This document shows, piece after piece, positions 1 through 8,653 of a stretch of 14,574 bases of DNA (position 1 is its first letter; every line of letters begins with the position of its first letter). The notes beneath the pieces are model-generated. The model made no database searches and had not been told where the DNA came from. It was given only the letters and a program-made list of their open reading frames with translations. The stretch covers positions 1-14,574 of the forward strand of contig PBHA01000015.1 of assembly GCA_002719425.1 (NCBI GenBank). The letters run 5' to 3'. The stretch comes from Chloroflexota bacterium. GTDB lineage: Bacteria > Chloroflexota > Dehalococcoidia > UBA1151 > TMED-70. Made by a program: the position numbers and the translations under genes.

Positions 1-525
1 TTAGGTACACACGGACAATTAACTACATATAGTGCTATAAGAGTTGCTAAGGCTATTGAGCCCTACCAGCCTTTTTGGTTTGAAGAACCTGTTTCACCTG
101 AAAATATTGATGAGATGGCAAGAGTAGCTGCTCACACAAGCATACCTATTGCAACGGGCGAAAGACTTGCTACTATTTTTCAATTTTCTGAATTATTAAA
201 AAAACAAGCAGCTCAAATAATTCAAATTGATATTGGTCAAGCAGGAGGGATTCTTGTTGGTAAAAAAGTTGCCGCTATGGCAGAAGCAAACTATGCCGTC
301 ATAGCTCCACATATGTATTGTGGACCAGTTGCAGCAGCAGCGGCATTACAAGTAGCTACTTGTGCACCAAATTTCATGATAGCTGAAGCTAACCAAGGCC
401 CTCTTCATAAAAAAATATTTAAGGAACCTCTTGTGTTTGAAAATGGTTTTATAGAAATTCCAACTGGACCAGGATTAGGGATTGAATTTGATCCTAAAGT
501 TCTAGAAAAGCATATAGTTAGTTAA
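1..525 (+). CDS. Mandelate racemase / enolase-superfamily sugar-acid dehydratase (3' part)
   Basis: The reading frame is open from base 1, so the gene starts outside the window and 174 C-terminal residues are visible. They form most of the TIM-barrel of the mandelate racemase/muconate-lactonizing enzyme group. Numbered from the first visible codon, FEEP lies at 27-30 and GE at 53-54, the usual places for two Mg ligands. IDIGQAGGI (76-84) carries the conserved Asp, and APH (102-104) places a His where the family has its general acid/base. The EPYxPxWFEEP and ATGERL wording is typical of the galactonate/gluconate dehydratase side of the group. Such enzymes remove water from aldonic acids to give 2-keto-3-deoxy acids. 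The first metal ligand and the lid domain are upstream, so the substrate cannot be predicted. The stop codon abuts the stop of the convergent gene. Confidence 0.9.
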   Translation, partial: LGTHGQLTTYSAIRVAKAIEPYQPFWFEEPVSPENIDEMARVAAHTSIPIATGERLATIFQFSELLKKQAAQIIQIDIGQAGGILVGKKVAAMAEANYAVIAPHMYCGPVAAAAALQVATCAPNFMIAEANQGPLHKKIFKEPLVFENGFIEIPTGPGLGIEFDPKVLEKHIVS

Positions 526-1218
526 CTATAAGTTAATCGTTGCAAAAGATGGTTTGCCCATTAATGTATTACTATGTAATTTTCCACCAAAATTTGAATC
601 AGAGATCCACATCTTATCTTTTTTTATAGACATTCCATGAGGATATGGATCATCTTTATCAAGTTGAATAGTATCAAGTATTGACCCATTATCTATATCA
701 TACTTTATTATTTTCTTTGTTGATGTATGGGCACACCATATGCCCTTATCTTGTCTTGCGAGACCATGTAATCTTTCTTCTTCAACAAGAAATCTAGAAA
801 TGATTTCATAAGTCTCTGCATCAACCTTATATATAGCTTTTGGATTAAATGCAGTTATCCAAATGAAACCTTCGTCCCATTCAATACCATGTATTCCTCC
901 TCCATCTGGAGTTGGAAATTTATCAACATACTCTCCTGTGTCTAGGTCTAGCTTGTATATTAATCCTTTATGAGTGTCTGTTTTTCTAAAACTTCTAGCT
1001 TGTGTTTCACCATTTGAAGCAGTCCAGATAAACCCTCCTCCAACTGTTATACCTGATCCGTTTTCAGTGATTGTTTGAAGTTTATTTTTTGTATTTCCTT
1101 TTTCATCTAATATATATACATCATCAAGTTCTTGATCCATTACATATAATCCATTTTCAGTCCACTGAAGTCCATTAGGATGTTTACATGGAGAACTAAA
1201 TACTTCTGAAGTAATCAT
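526..1218 (-). CDS. Small beta-propeller protein, SMP-30/NHL-like, possible lactonase
   Basis: This 230-residue protein has no signal peptide and is built from repeated propeller blades. Each blade opens with an H/N-G motif followed by a beta-rich stretch with aromatic residues: HPNGLQW near residue 13, GIHGIEW near 108, RLHGLAR near 149 and YPHGMSI near 194. PNGL is common in SMP-30/gluconolactonase/LRE-like proteins, but NHL and YncE-type propellers look similar, and at 230 residues it is shorter than typical SMP-30 (about 300). The start ATG has a GAGG ribosome site 7 nt upstream. It converges on the sugar-acid dehydratase with no gap. If it is a lactonase, it would make the aldonate that such a dehydratase uses, but this is an inference from position. 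The propeller fold is fairly certain and the activity is not. Confidence 0.7.
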   Translation of the reverse strand: MITSEVFSSPCKHPNGLQWTENGLYVMDQELDDVYILDEKGNTKNKLQTITENGSGITVGGGFIWTASNGETQARSFRKTDTHKGLIYKLDLDTGEYVDKFPTPDGGGIHGIEWDEGFIWITAFNPKAIYKVDAETYEIISRFLVEEERLHGLARQDKGIWCAHTSTKKIIKYDIDNGSILDTIQLDKDDPYPHGMSIKKDKMWISDSNFGGKLHSNTLMGKPSFATINL

Positions 1219-1318
1219 TTTAACCTCGTTTGCTTTTATACATGCTAATTTACATAAATAATGAAATAATTGTATAAAATAATTTTATTTTTTTATATTA
1301 TTACAAAATACGTAAGAG

Positions 1319-1957
1319 ATGTTTTCAATATTTAAGAGAAAAAAGAAAGTAATGATTTTTATAGATGGTTCTAATCTTTATCATGTGCTTTTAAAAAATT
1401 GTGGAAGAAGTGATTTGATGTTTTCTTCCTTTGGAAAAAAATTGACTGGAAAAGATAGAGTTCTAAAGAAAATTTTTTACTATAATGTAAAACAAGAATT
1501 ACAGGGGAAAATAAAGATTCCAGAGGAACAAAAAAAATTCTTAAAAAGTTTGGACAAGATTGATAACTTGGAAGTCAAATTAGGTATTTGGAAAGAACAA
1601 AATGGTTCCATTGTTGAAAAAGGTGTAGATGTTTTACTTGCAACAGATTTAGTATTAAATTCTGTAAAAAACAAATTTGATACTGCTATTATTGTTAGTG
1701 GAGATGGAGATTTTTTCCCAGCAATAGAAGCTGCAAAAAAACAGGGAAAAAAAGTAGAAGTAGCTGCATTTGAATCCAACATATCTAAGGAAGCTAGCGA
1801 TTCAGCAGATAAAGTAATCAAGTTAAAAAAATCTTTTTTTAATCGTCTTTGGATGCCTAAGAAAAATAATAAAAGAAATTATAAGTCTAATAAAAAAAAT
1901 TCAACCAATAAAAATTCTAAATCAAGAAGTAATACTAAAAGAAAATTATTAGTATAA
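1319..1957 (+). CDS. NYN/LabA-like (DUF88) PIN-fold ribonuclease with basic tail
   Basis: This 212-residue protein contains an NYN domain, a PIN-like metal-dependent RNase fold. The acidic positions expected of the active site are visible: Asp16 in FIDGSNLY (14-21), Asp104 and Asp110 in EKGVDVLLATD, and Asp129 and Asp131 in VSGDGDF. Residues 7-10 are basic, and residues from about 180 to the end are a low-complexity Lys/Asn/Ser/Arg tail, probably disordered and suited to RNA binding. The upstream ribosome site is poor (a purine run touching the ATG), and Met12 is an alternative start just before the core strand. The gene is 4 nt upstream of the MFS gene, so they are probably cotranscribed. 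NYN proteins usually act in RNA processing or decay. The target cannot be read from the sequence. Confidence 0.85.
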   Translation: MFSIFKRKKKVMIFIDGSNLYHVLLKNCGRSDLMFSSFGKKLTGKDRVLKKIFYYNVKQELQGKIKIPEEQKKFLKSLDKIDNLEVKLGIWKEQNGSIVEKGVDVLLATDLVLNSVKNKFDTAIIVSGDGDFFPAIEAAKKQGKKVEVAAFESNISKEASDSADKVIKLKKSFFNRLWMPKKNNKRNYKSNKKNSTNKNSKSRSNTKRKLLV

Positions 1958-1961
1958 TTTT

Positions 1962-3191
1962 ATGAATTTATCTATTTCTATACCCAGACAAATTACTTTT
2001 ACAATCATTCCTTTAGCCCTAATAATAATGGGTGATAGCATATTATATGTAGTCTTACCAACAAATTATGAGTTCTTTAAAATTGATTCATATCTTGGAA
2101 TTCCTTTTGAATTCTGGATTGGATTTATCCTTTCAATTAATAGATTTGTTAGATTCTTTTCAAATATTTTTTCAGTTAAGGTTTTTAGTAAATTAGGATT
2201 TAGAAATACTATTTTTTTAGCCTGTATTTTAGGGGCAACTTCTACTTTGTCTTATGTTGTTTTTAAGGGAGTTTTATTAATAATATTAGCTAGGATTATT
2301 TGGGGATTGTCATATTCTATTTTCAGGTTAGGATACCAACTTAGAGTTTTTACATTTTCTCCAAGTAGTTACGGTAAATATTTAGGATATTGTTTGGGAG
2401 TTCAAAGAACGGGTAGTTTTTTGGTAGTTACATTAGGTGTATTACTGACAATTAAGTTTGGTATTTTTATTACTTTTGTTGGATTATTTTTCCTTGTAAT
2501 TCCAGCTCTTTTTATATCTTTATTTATTAAGAATATTGATATTTCGAAATACAGTCCCAAAAAAGTTAATTGGAATCTTAGCTATGCTGATCAGAACAAT
2601 AATATTAGTAAAAAAATCATGTTGATTTCATTTTTCAAATTTTCGTCTTCTTTTACATCAAACGGTTTAGCTATTGCTACAATTACTCCATTTTTACTAT
2701 CAATAAATGGAAGTATATATTCGAAAGAAATTATTATTGCAATTGCGGGTTTTATAGTAGGATTTAGATGGATTGCTGATATTTTCTTTGGAATAATTTT
2801 TGGTGCAATCTCAGATAGATTTGGAAGAAAAATGAATATAGTAATTAGCTCTTTACTAATGCTTTTAGCTATAGTTATTTGCATAAGTGGTATAAATTTC
2901 TATCTAAGTGTAATTACTATTGTTTTAATGTTTTTTTTCAGCGTGTCATTAGAGACCTCACTTGATGCATTATTAGGAGAAATTTCTCCTGAAAATCAAA
3001 AATCAAGTATTGTTTCTAGGTATTCTACTTGGCAAGATTTAGGTGCTGCATTAGGCCCAATAGTTGGATTCCTTTTTGCAAGTAATTTGGGAATTTCTTT
3101 TGGATATTATATTTCAATATTTATGTTTTTATGGTGTATCATTCTTTTCTTGAAAACTTTTACCAATCAAGAGAAGAAAAACTATCTTTAG
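1962..3191 (+). CDS. Major facilitator superfamily transporter
   Basis: This 409-residue, strongly hydrophobic protein has about 12 predicted membrane segments in two halves, split by a polar loop near residues 190-220. The second half carries a clear MFS motif A, GAISDRFGRK at 281-290. The equivalent in the first half (SVKVFSKLGFRN, about 71-82) is degenerate. A DLGAALGPIVG stretch at 359-369 resembles the late-helix motif of drug/multidrug-type MFS carriers. Substrate and direction are unknown; an efflux or small-solute carrier is the likeliest reading. It follows the NYN gene by 4 nt without a clear ribosome site, so translation may be coupled. Its last 32 bases overlap the 3' end of the convergent lipoprotein gene. 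Confidence 0.85.
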   Translation: MNLSISIPRQITFTIIPLALIIMGDSILYVVLPTNYEFFKIDSYLGIPFEFWIGFILSINRFVRFFSNIFSVKVFSKLGFRNTIFLACILGATSTLSYVVFKGVLLIILARIIWGLSYSIFRLGYQLRVFTFSPSSYGKYLGYCLGVQRTGSFLVVTLGVLLTIKFGIFITFVGLFFLVIPALFISLFIKNIDISKYSPKKVNWNLSYADQNNNISKKIMLISFFKFSSSFTSNGLAIATITPFLLSINGSIYSKEIIIAIAGFIVGFRWIADIFFGIIFGAISDRFGRKMNIVISSLLMLLAIVICISGINFYLSVITIVLMFFFSVSLETSLDALLGEISPENQKSSIVSRYSTWQDLGAALGPIVGFLFASNLGISFGYYISIFMFLWCIILFLKTFTNQEKKNYL

Positions 3192-4179
3192 AATTTAATA
3201 TTATTTCTTGAGATGATCCATCTGGTTTCATTTGGTAAATATCAGAATTGTTATGAGCATTTGAAATGAACAAAATACTTCTATATTTTTCAGACCAGAC
3301 TATATTATTTTCATCTACCTTATTATTTGTGAGTCTTTCAATATTTTTTGATTTTACATCAAGAATATAAATTTCTTTATTATTATTATTATGATCATTT
3401 ATATATAGAATTTTATTTCCTCCATAGGCCCAATCATACTCACTAATATTTACTTTTTCAGACTCATGTAATACTTCACCAAAATAATCACTATCTTTGA
3501 CATTTTTGCCCGTATTTTTTACTATCTTATCTATATTTTTATAGATCCATAGGGATTGTATTTCGTTTTCAATCCTATTAAAAATCACATATTCTCCATT
3601 CGGACTCCATTTTGGATTTTTGCCTTTTGTTATAAAAATCTCATTTACCCCTTTAGGATTAGACAGATAAATAGAATCTTCAATATTATAAACGATCCAT
3701 TCACTATCTGGAGACCATGATCCTAATGAAGCGTTTTTTTGTGGTCTAGTTATTGGTAAAAAACTTTTTTGACTCAAAGAGTATAAAAATATATTTCCTT
3801 CATCTGAGTTTTGTAGAAACTCAATTGCAATTTCTTTTGAATTTGGGGCCCATTCAAAATTTGAAATTTCTCTATCTTTATACTTAACTACTTCTAATTG
3901 AGTTCCTTTTGAGTTAGAGACCCATAAACTTTTCTTATTGTTTTTTTCAGACATATAAGCAAAATTATTTTTATCTGGAGCCCATTTTGGCATTGTGGAT
4001 ATAGATTCAAGATCAGTAATAAACTTAAAAGATGGTTTTGAAGAAGTATTTACAAGTACTATTCTAGAAAATTCTCCAATTTTTTGTTCTGCTAATATTT
4101 CCTTATTCTGATCAAAATCACAACCTAAAATCAGGTAAAGATTTGTTACTAAAAGTAATATTATTGTTATTTTTTTCAC
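3160..4179 (-). CDS. TolB-like (PD40) beta-propeller lipoprotein
   Basis: This 339-residue protein starts with a short charged-hydrophobic signal peptide ending in LILGC, a lipobox with Cys20 as the lipidated residue. It is therefore predicted to be anchored outside the cytoplasmic membrane. The rest holds six W-[AS]-x repeats typical of TolB/WD40-like PD40 blades: near 64-75, 109-121, 153-165, 189-201, 248-260 and 293-305, the clearest being PKWSPNGEYVIFN. Such proteins often act as binding scaffolds or as the propeller part of a peptidase; no peptidase domain is present here. The start codon is GTG, and I see no good ribosome site. No tol or pal gene is nearby, so a Tol-Pal role is not supported. 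A solute- or peptide-binding role is possible. Confidence 0.8.
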   Translation of the reverse strand: MKKITIILLLVTNLYLILGCDFDQNKEILAEQKIGEFSRIVLVNTSSKPSFKFITDLESISTMPKWAPDKNNFAYMSEKNNKKSLWVSNSKGTQLEVVKYKDREISNFEWAPNSKEIAIEFLQNSDEGNIFLYSLSQKSFLPITRPQKNASLGSWSPDSEWIVYNIEDSIYLSNPKGVNEIFITKGKNPKWSPNGEYVIFNRIENEIQSLWIYKNIDKIVKNTGKNVKDSDYFGEVLHESEKVNISEYDWAYGGNKILYINDHNNNNKEIYILDVKSKNIERLTNNKVDENNIVWSEKYRSILFISNAHNNSDIYQMKPDGSSQEIILNSKDSFSSLDW

Positions 4180-4217
4180 TATATTTTTTTTAGGTGGTTT
4201 TTTTTTATCAATTTAAT

Positions 4218-4227
4218 GATTATAATC
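4218..4227. promoter_or_regulatory. Possible shared -10 region between divergent genes
   Basis: The palindrome GATTATAATC contains TATAAT on both strands. It lies about 40 nt upstream of the lipoprotein start on the minus strand and about 60 nt upstream of the monooxygenase start on the plus strand. No convincing -35 boxes accompany it, and such strings are common in AT-rich DNA, so this is a weak call. Confidence 0.25.
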
Positions 4228-4286
4228 AAAATCAAATTTTGTGGCATTTATAGAATTTTACGAAAATATATCCTAGGAGGAATTTT

Positions 4287-5462
4287 ATGAAATTTTCTTT
4301 TTTTTCAATGCCTTTGCATTTACCTAATGAAAATCCAGCTTTAGCTTTCAAGAGAGACATAGACTTAATCAAAACGGCAGATGATCTTGGTTATGATGGT
4401 TTTTTTGTTGGAGAGCATCATACTGCTGCTTGGGAGAACATTCCCTCTCCTGAGCTTTTTTTATCTAAGGCTTCAGCTTATGCTAATAGAATTCAACTAG
4501 GATCTTCTTTAGTAAGTCTTCCTTTTCATCATCCATTTAATGTTGCTGAAAGATTTGCATTTTTAGATCATCTAACGGAGGGAAGGGCAGTATTAGGAGT
4601 TGGCCCATGTAGCTTGCCACCAGATGTGAAACTATACGGTATTCCTCCACAAGAATTAAATCCTATGATGAGAGAATCATTAGAAATTATTGATTTATTG
4701 CTTAAGTCGGATGAACCCATTTCGTACTCAGGTAAATATTGGAATATCAAAGATATGTTTATTCAATTGAAATCTTTTCAGCAGCCAAGATTACCATATG
4801 CAACTGCATCCGTAGGATCTGAAAGGTCAATAGAGTTTGCTTCAATGTATGACATGCATTTGTGGTCTTTGGCTCTAGAAAATCTCCCACCTAATTCAAT
4901 TCACTGGTCTAAACAATGGCAAAAAACAGAAGAAATATCACAAAGATTAGGAACAAATCCATCAAAAGATGATTGGAGAGTGGTAACTTATGTTCATCTT
5001 GCAGAAACAACCAAACAAGCTTGGGATGAGGTAGAAAAAGCTATAGAAAGAGATATTCATGAATATTTCTACGTCATAACTGGTACAGAAGGTTGGTTAT
5101 TAGATAAAGAACGTGATCCATATTCATTGACAGCAAAAGAAATAGTAGAATCTAGAAATTGGATAATCGGAACTCCTGAAGATGCTATAAAAAAGATTAA
5201 TGAAATGGATGAAAAAGCAGAAGGTTTAGGAGGTTTAATGTTTACTACCCACGAATGGACTTCTCAAAATTCTATAAATAATTCTTTGGAGCTATTTGCA
5301 AGATATGTCATGCCAGAGTTCAAAGGTCATACTAAATCAATAAAAAAAGCATGGGAACTTACAAAGGAAGATAGAAAAAATAATAAAATCCCATCATTAA
5401 GTTCAAAAGATAATATTCCTAGTACTGAAAAGCATAAATCAAATATATTTGTTAACAGGTAG
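4287..5462 (+). CDS. Luciferase-like (LLM class) flavin-dependent monooxygenase
   Basis: This 391-residue protein has the bacterial luciferase-like TIM-barrel that uses reduced FMN (or F420) to oxidise small organic substrates. Family landmarks include DGFFVGEHH (37-45), the HHPFNVAERFAFLDHLTEGR block (81-100) and the following GVGPC. The overall pattern is closest to proteins annotated as limonene 1,2-monooxygenase-like or alkanal monooxygenase-like, but those names do not establish substrate. The start has a textbook AGGAGG ribosome site (4275-4280) 6 nt before the ATG, suggesting high expression. About 70 polar residues at the C-terminus are lysine-rich and less conserved in appearance. 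The M20 peptidase gene begins 15 nt downstream, so the two probably form an operon. A separate flavin reductase is normally needed; none is adjacent, though an FNR-like gene is at 13814-14551. Confidence 0.9.
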   Translation: MKFSFFSMPLHLPNENPALAFKRDIDLIKTADDLGYDGFFVGEHHTAAWENIPSPELFLSKASAYANRIQLGSSLVSLPFHHPFNVAERFAFLDHLTEGRAVLGVGPCSLPPDVKLYGIPPQELNPMMRESLEIIDLLLKSDEPISYSGKYWNIKDMFIQLKSFQQPRLPYATASVGSERSIEFASMYDMHLWSLALENLPPNSIHWSKQWQKTEEISQRLGTNPSKDDWRVVTYVHLAETTKQAWDEVEKAIERDIHEYFYVITGTEGWLLDKERDPYSLTAKEIVESRNWIIGTPEDAIKKINEMDEKAEGLGGLMFTTHEWTSQNSINNSLELFARYVMPEFKGHTKSIKKAWELTKEDRKNNKIPSLSSKDNIPSTEKHKSNIFVNR

Positions 5463-5477
5463 AAATGGAGTTTGATT

Positions 5478-6842
5478 ATGCAAAATAAAAGTTTGATTTC
5501 TTTGATGAATGAGATTGATCAGAATTCTGAAGAATTAGTAAAATTACATCAAAATTTAGTAAAAATTCAATCTATAAACTCAGGTTATATGCCTACAGGA
5601 AATGAAACAAAAGTTGTAGATTATTGTACTAAATGGCTTTCTGATTTTGGTATTCCGTCAAAAAAATTATCTAGAGTTGAAGAGAGAGCTAATATTATTT
5701 CAAGGTATCCTTATTCTGGCGATAACAAAAAATTATTACTTATGTCTCACACTGACGTAGTACCGGTAGAAAATTATGATAAATGGGAATTTGAACCTTT
5801 CAGTGCTGAGCTAAAAAATGGAAAAATTTTAGGTAGAGGATCCTCTGATTGCAAAGGTTTGTTAGCTTCACAAATGATGGCTATGGCAATTTTAGCTAAA
5901 AATAAAGTTAAATTTGAGGATAACTTTACCTTAATTTCGGGGGCTGATGAAGAACATGGAGGAAGATATGGTTTTGGTTGGTTACTTGAAAATCATCCAG
6001 ATGAATTAAGATTTCAATTTGCAATTAATGAAGGAGGTGGATCACCTGTTACTGTAGGAAATAATCTGTATTATCTTTTAGGTACGGGCGAAAAAGGAAG
6101 ACTTGAGATAAAAATTAAAATTAAAGGAGAAAGTGCTCACGCTTCTGTACCATGGCTCGGATCAAATGCCTTAGGTCCAACTTCTAAAGCTATAGATAAA
6201 ATATTAAGTTATACACCTGATTTAGATTGCTCTACAGATATTTTTAATTATTTAGGTTTATTTGGAATTGAAACTAAGCCAAGTGTAGAAAATTTAGAGT
6301 TAATAATTAATGAAGCATATGAAAAAAATCCAAGTTTAGGATCTTTACTTAAAGCTTTATCTAGGATGACTGTGACTCCGACTATTATTAAAGGAGGAAT
6401 TAAGTCTAACTCAGTACCAGAGTCTATAGAGATGGTTTTAGATGTTAGAACTTTACCATTCCAGAATGATGATGATGTAGAAAAAGAGCTTAAGAAGATT
6501 TTCTCAGAAATCCCAAATCTGTCTTTCGAAATAGACTACATGGCAAAACCTAATTCATCTCCATTTAAAACTGAATTACTAGAAGCAATCAAAAAATCAC
6601 AGGCTATTAGTATAGGTAGAGATGATATTCAGTGGATTCCATCTGTATCTAATGGTTTTACAGACTCAAGATTTACGAGAGAACTTGATGTTATTACTTA
6701 TGGATTCAGAGGAACGCATCCAGATGATGATCCAAATTCGGAAAATGTTCATGGTACTAATGAAAACTATGGAATTAAGTCATTAATTAGTTCATCAAAA
6801 ACTATGTTGGGAACTATTTGGGAAATATGTAATCCAATTTAG
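5478..6842 (+). CDS. M20-family zinc peptidase / amidohydrolase
   Basis: I place the start at the ATG at 5478, giving 454 residues, because GGAG at 5467-5470 is 7 nt upstream; a TTG at 5472 is the alternative. The zinc site of the M20 (ArgE/DapE/CPG2) family is complete: His91 and Asp93 in SHTDVVP, bridging Asp124 in GRGSSDCKG, Glu158-Glu159 in GADEEHGG with Glu158 the likely catalytic base, Glu185 in INEGGG, and His425 in NVHGTNE. A central dimerisation domain is suggested by [16 protein letters not shown]. There is no signal peptide, so it is cytoplasmic. M20 enzymes cleave dipeptides, N-acyl amino acids or carbamoyl groups, and the substrate is open. Pairing with the flavin monooxygenase hints at stepwise breakdown of an amide-containing compound. 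Confidence 0.9.
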   Translation: MQNKSLISLMNEIDQNSEELVKLHQNLVKIQSINSGYMPTGNETKVVDYCTKWLSDFGIPSKKLSRVEERANIISRYPYSGDNKKLLLMSHTDVVPVENYDKWEFEPFSAELKNGKILGRGSSDCKGLLASQMMAMAILAKNKVKFEDNFTLISGADEEHGGRYGFGWLLENHPDELRFQFAINEGGGSPVTVGNNLYYLLGTGEKGRLEIKIKIKGESAHASVPWLGSNALGPTSKAIDKILSYTPDLDCSTDIFNYLGLFGIETKPSVENLELIINEAYEKNPSLGSLLKALSRMTVTPTIIKGGIKSNSVPESIEMVLDVRTLPFQNDDDVEKELKKIFSEIPNLSFEIDYMAKPNSSPFKTELLEAIKKSQAISIGRDDIQWIPSVSNGFTDSRFTRELDVITYGFRGTHPDDDPNSENVHGTNENYGIKSLISSSKTMLGTIWEICNPI

Positions 6843-8536
6843 TTAGTGACTGCGCCTTGAGATGCTGGTTGCACCAGCTTTATATATTTTCCTAAAGTAC
6901 CTTTTTCATAAAGCGGTTTTCTTGGTTTCCAACTTTTTAGTCTCTCAACAATTTTTTCGGAAGAAATCTTTAAGTTTAATTCAAATTTTTCAAGATCTAT
7001 TTCTACTGTGTCTCCATTTTCTACTGCAGCTATTGGGCCTCCTACAGCTGCTTCTGGTCCTAAATGACCTATAATTGCTCCAGTTGAGCCTCCCGAAAAT
7101 CTTCCATCTGTAATAAGGTATACACTTTCGCTTAAGCCTTGACCAACAAGAGCACCAGTTATTGAAAGCATTTCTCTCATACCTGGTCCTCCCTTAGGAC
7201 CTTCATATCTAATAATAACTACATCTCCTGCTTTTATTTCTCTTTTTCTCAGTGACTCCATAGCCTGCTCTTCTTGATCAAAAACTTTTGCTGGTCCAGT
7301 AAATTTCTTCCCAAAATCATGACCTGCAACTTTTAACACGCATCCATCAGGAGCTAAGTTACCAAATAGTGTCACCAAACCGCCAGTTTTTGATATAGGA
7401 TTATCTGTATGTCTAACAATATTATTTTCTCCTTTATTGATATCTATTTCTTTGAGATTTTCTTCTATTGTTTTACCTGTAACAGTCAATTGATCTCCGT
7501 GAATCAAGCCTGCTTCCAGTAATCTTTTCATTACTACTTGTACACCCCCAACCTTATCTAGATCATACATTACATATTTACCACCTGGTTTTAAGTCAGC
7601 AAGTAGAGGTGTTCTCATAGAAATATCATGAATTTCTTTTAGAGTAAGACTTATTCCCATTTCATTAGCTATTGCGGGTAAGTGAAGAGCTGTATTTGTT
7701 GATCCTCCCATTGCAACAACTAATGTTACTGCATTTTCAAAAGCTTTTTTAGTAAGTATGTCGGAAGGCCTAATATTTTCTCTGACAAGATTCATTACTG
7801 CCTCTCCTGCTTCCATTGAAGAATCTTTTTTTCTTTGGTCGACTGCCGGTTCAGATGCAGATCCAGGTATACTTAATCCAAGAGCTTCTCCTATACTCGA
7901 CATTGTGTTAGCAGTAAACATTCCCCCGCATGCACCAGGACCAGGACATGCATGAATTTCAATTTGTCTAAGCTCTTCGTCATTTATTTCACCCGCCTGT
8001 CTTCTACCTACTGCTTCAAAAGCACTAATTATTGTTAAATCTTCCCCATTAAGTTTGCCTGGTAATATTGAACCTGCATAAACAAAAACACTAGGTATAT
8101 TTAATCTAGCCATGGCCATCATTGCTCCAGGTAAAGATTTATCACACCCAGCAATTGCTACTAATCCATCATACCTTTCAGCAAAACATACTGTTTCAAT
8201 TGAATCTGCTATTATTTCCCTTGAAACTAAGGAACCTTTCATGCCTTCTGTTCCCATAGATATAGCATCTGAAACAGTTATTGTTCCAAACTCAAAAGGC
8301 GTTCCATCTGAAGACTTTATTCCTTTTTTAACTTCATCAGCTAAAGGTTTTATTCCTGAATTACAGGGGGTAACTTCGTTATGAGTAGAAGCAACTCCAA
8401 TGAAAGGAGCGTTAATTGCATCATCATTTAATCCCATCGCTCTCATCATTGATCTATGAGGGGCTCTTGCAACTCCTTCTGTAGTTTCCCAACTTCTCCA
8501 TTTTCCTTTTTGTCTCAACTCTCTTTTATTTATCAT
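6839..8536 (-). CDS. ilvD: Dihydroxy-acid dehydratase
   Basis: This 565-residue, full-length protein belongs to the IlvD/Edd family. It dehydrates 2,3-dihydroxy-isovalerate and 2,3-dihydroxy-3-methylvalerate to the keto acids that precede valine, leucine and isoleucine. The iron-sulfur ligands are visible as Cys58 (VTPCNSG), Cys131 (GCDKSLPG) and Cys203 ([12 protein letters not shown]). Asp90 in TVSDAISMG and Asp132-Lys133 fit the Mg site. The C-terminal GRFSGGSTG block carries the conserved serine near the active site. Three ligating cysteines suggest a [2Fe-2S]-type enzyme. The ribosome site GAGG is 5 nt before the ATG. No other ilv gene is in the window, so it stands alone. Related sugar-acid dehydratases share the fold, but length and motif wording favour IlvD. 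Its stop overlaps the M20 stop by 4 bases. Confidence 0.95.
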   Translation of the reverse strand: MINKRELRQKGKWRSWETTEGVARAPHRSMMRAMGLNDDAINAPFIGVASTHNEVTPCNSGIKPLADEVKKGIKSSDGTPFEFGTITVSDAISMGTEGMKGSLVSREIIADSIETVCFAERYDGLVAIAGCDKSLPGAMMAMARLNIPSVFVYAGSILPGKLNGEDLTIISAFEAVGRRQAGEINDEELRQIEIHACPGPGACGGMFTANTMSSIGEALGLSIPGSASEPAVDQRKKDSSMEAGEAVMNLVRENIRPSDILTKKAFENAVTLVVAMGGSTNTALHLPAIANEMGISLTLKEIHDISMRTPLLADLKPGGKYVMYDLDKVGGVQVVMKRLLEAGLIHGDQLTVTGKTIEENLKEIDINKGENNIVRHTDNPISKTGGLVTLFGNLAPDGCVLKVAGHDFGKKFTGPAKVFDQEEQAMESLRKREIKAGDVVIIRYEGPKGGPGMREMLSITGALVGQGLSESVYLITDGRFSGGSTGAIIGHLGPEAAVGGPIAAVENGDTVEIDLEKFELNLKISSEKIVERLKSWKPRKPLYEKGTLGKYIKLVQPASQGAVTN

Positions 8537-8584
8537 TTTTTCCTCAATTTTTTATAAAAATCAAATAATTCTTTTTATCACATT

Positions 8585-8621
8585 TAGTATATAACGTTAC
8601 TAATATTATAGGGGTATACTA
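8585..8621. promoter_or_regulatory. Symmetric divergent promoter region, ilvD / M1 aminopeptidase
   Basis: TAGTATA at 8585-8591 and TATACTA at 8615-8621 are perfect inverted copies. Each offers a TATACT -10 box, one facing ilvD (start about 50 nt away) and one facing the aminopeptidase (start about 34 nt away). Between them are two 8-bp palindromes, TAACGTTA (8592-8599) and TAATATTA (8601-8608), which could be operator half-sites. No good -35 boxes are visible, so this is moderate to weak evidence. Confidence 0.35.
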
Positions 8622-8653
8622 TTTCAAGAAATTATAAAACTTTGGAGTTATTT

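Noticed and set aside
531..535. Terminator at the first convergent junction (TTAACT-ATA-AGTTAA, 522-536)
   Set aside because: The 6-bp AT stem is too weak and has no T-run.
1480..1821. Antisense open frame across the NYN gene
   Set aside because: It has no family likeness and mirrors the AT-rich codon pattern of the true gene on the other strand.
6862..8384. Plus-strand open frames within ilvD
   Set aside because: They are shadows of a full-length, motif-complete ilvD and show no ribosome sites or protein-like composition.
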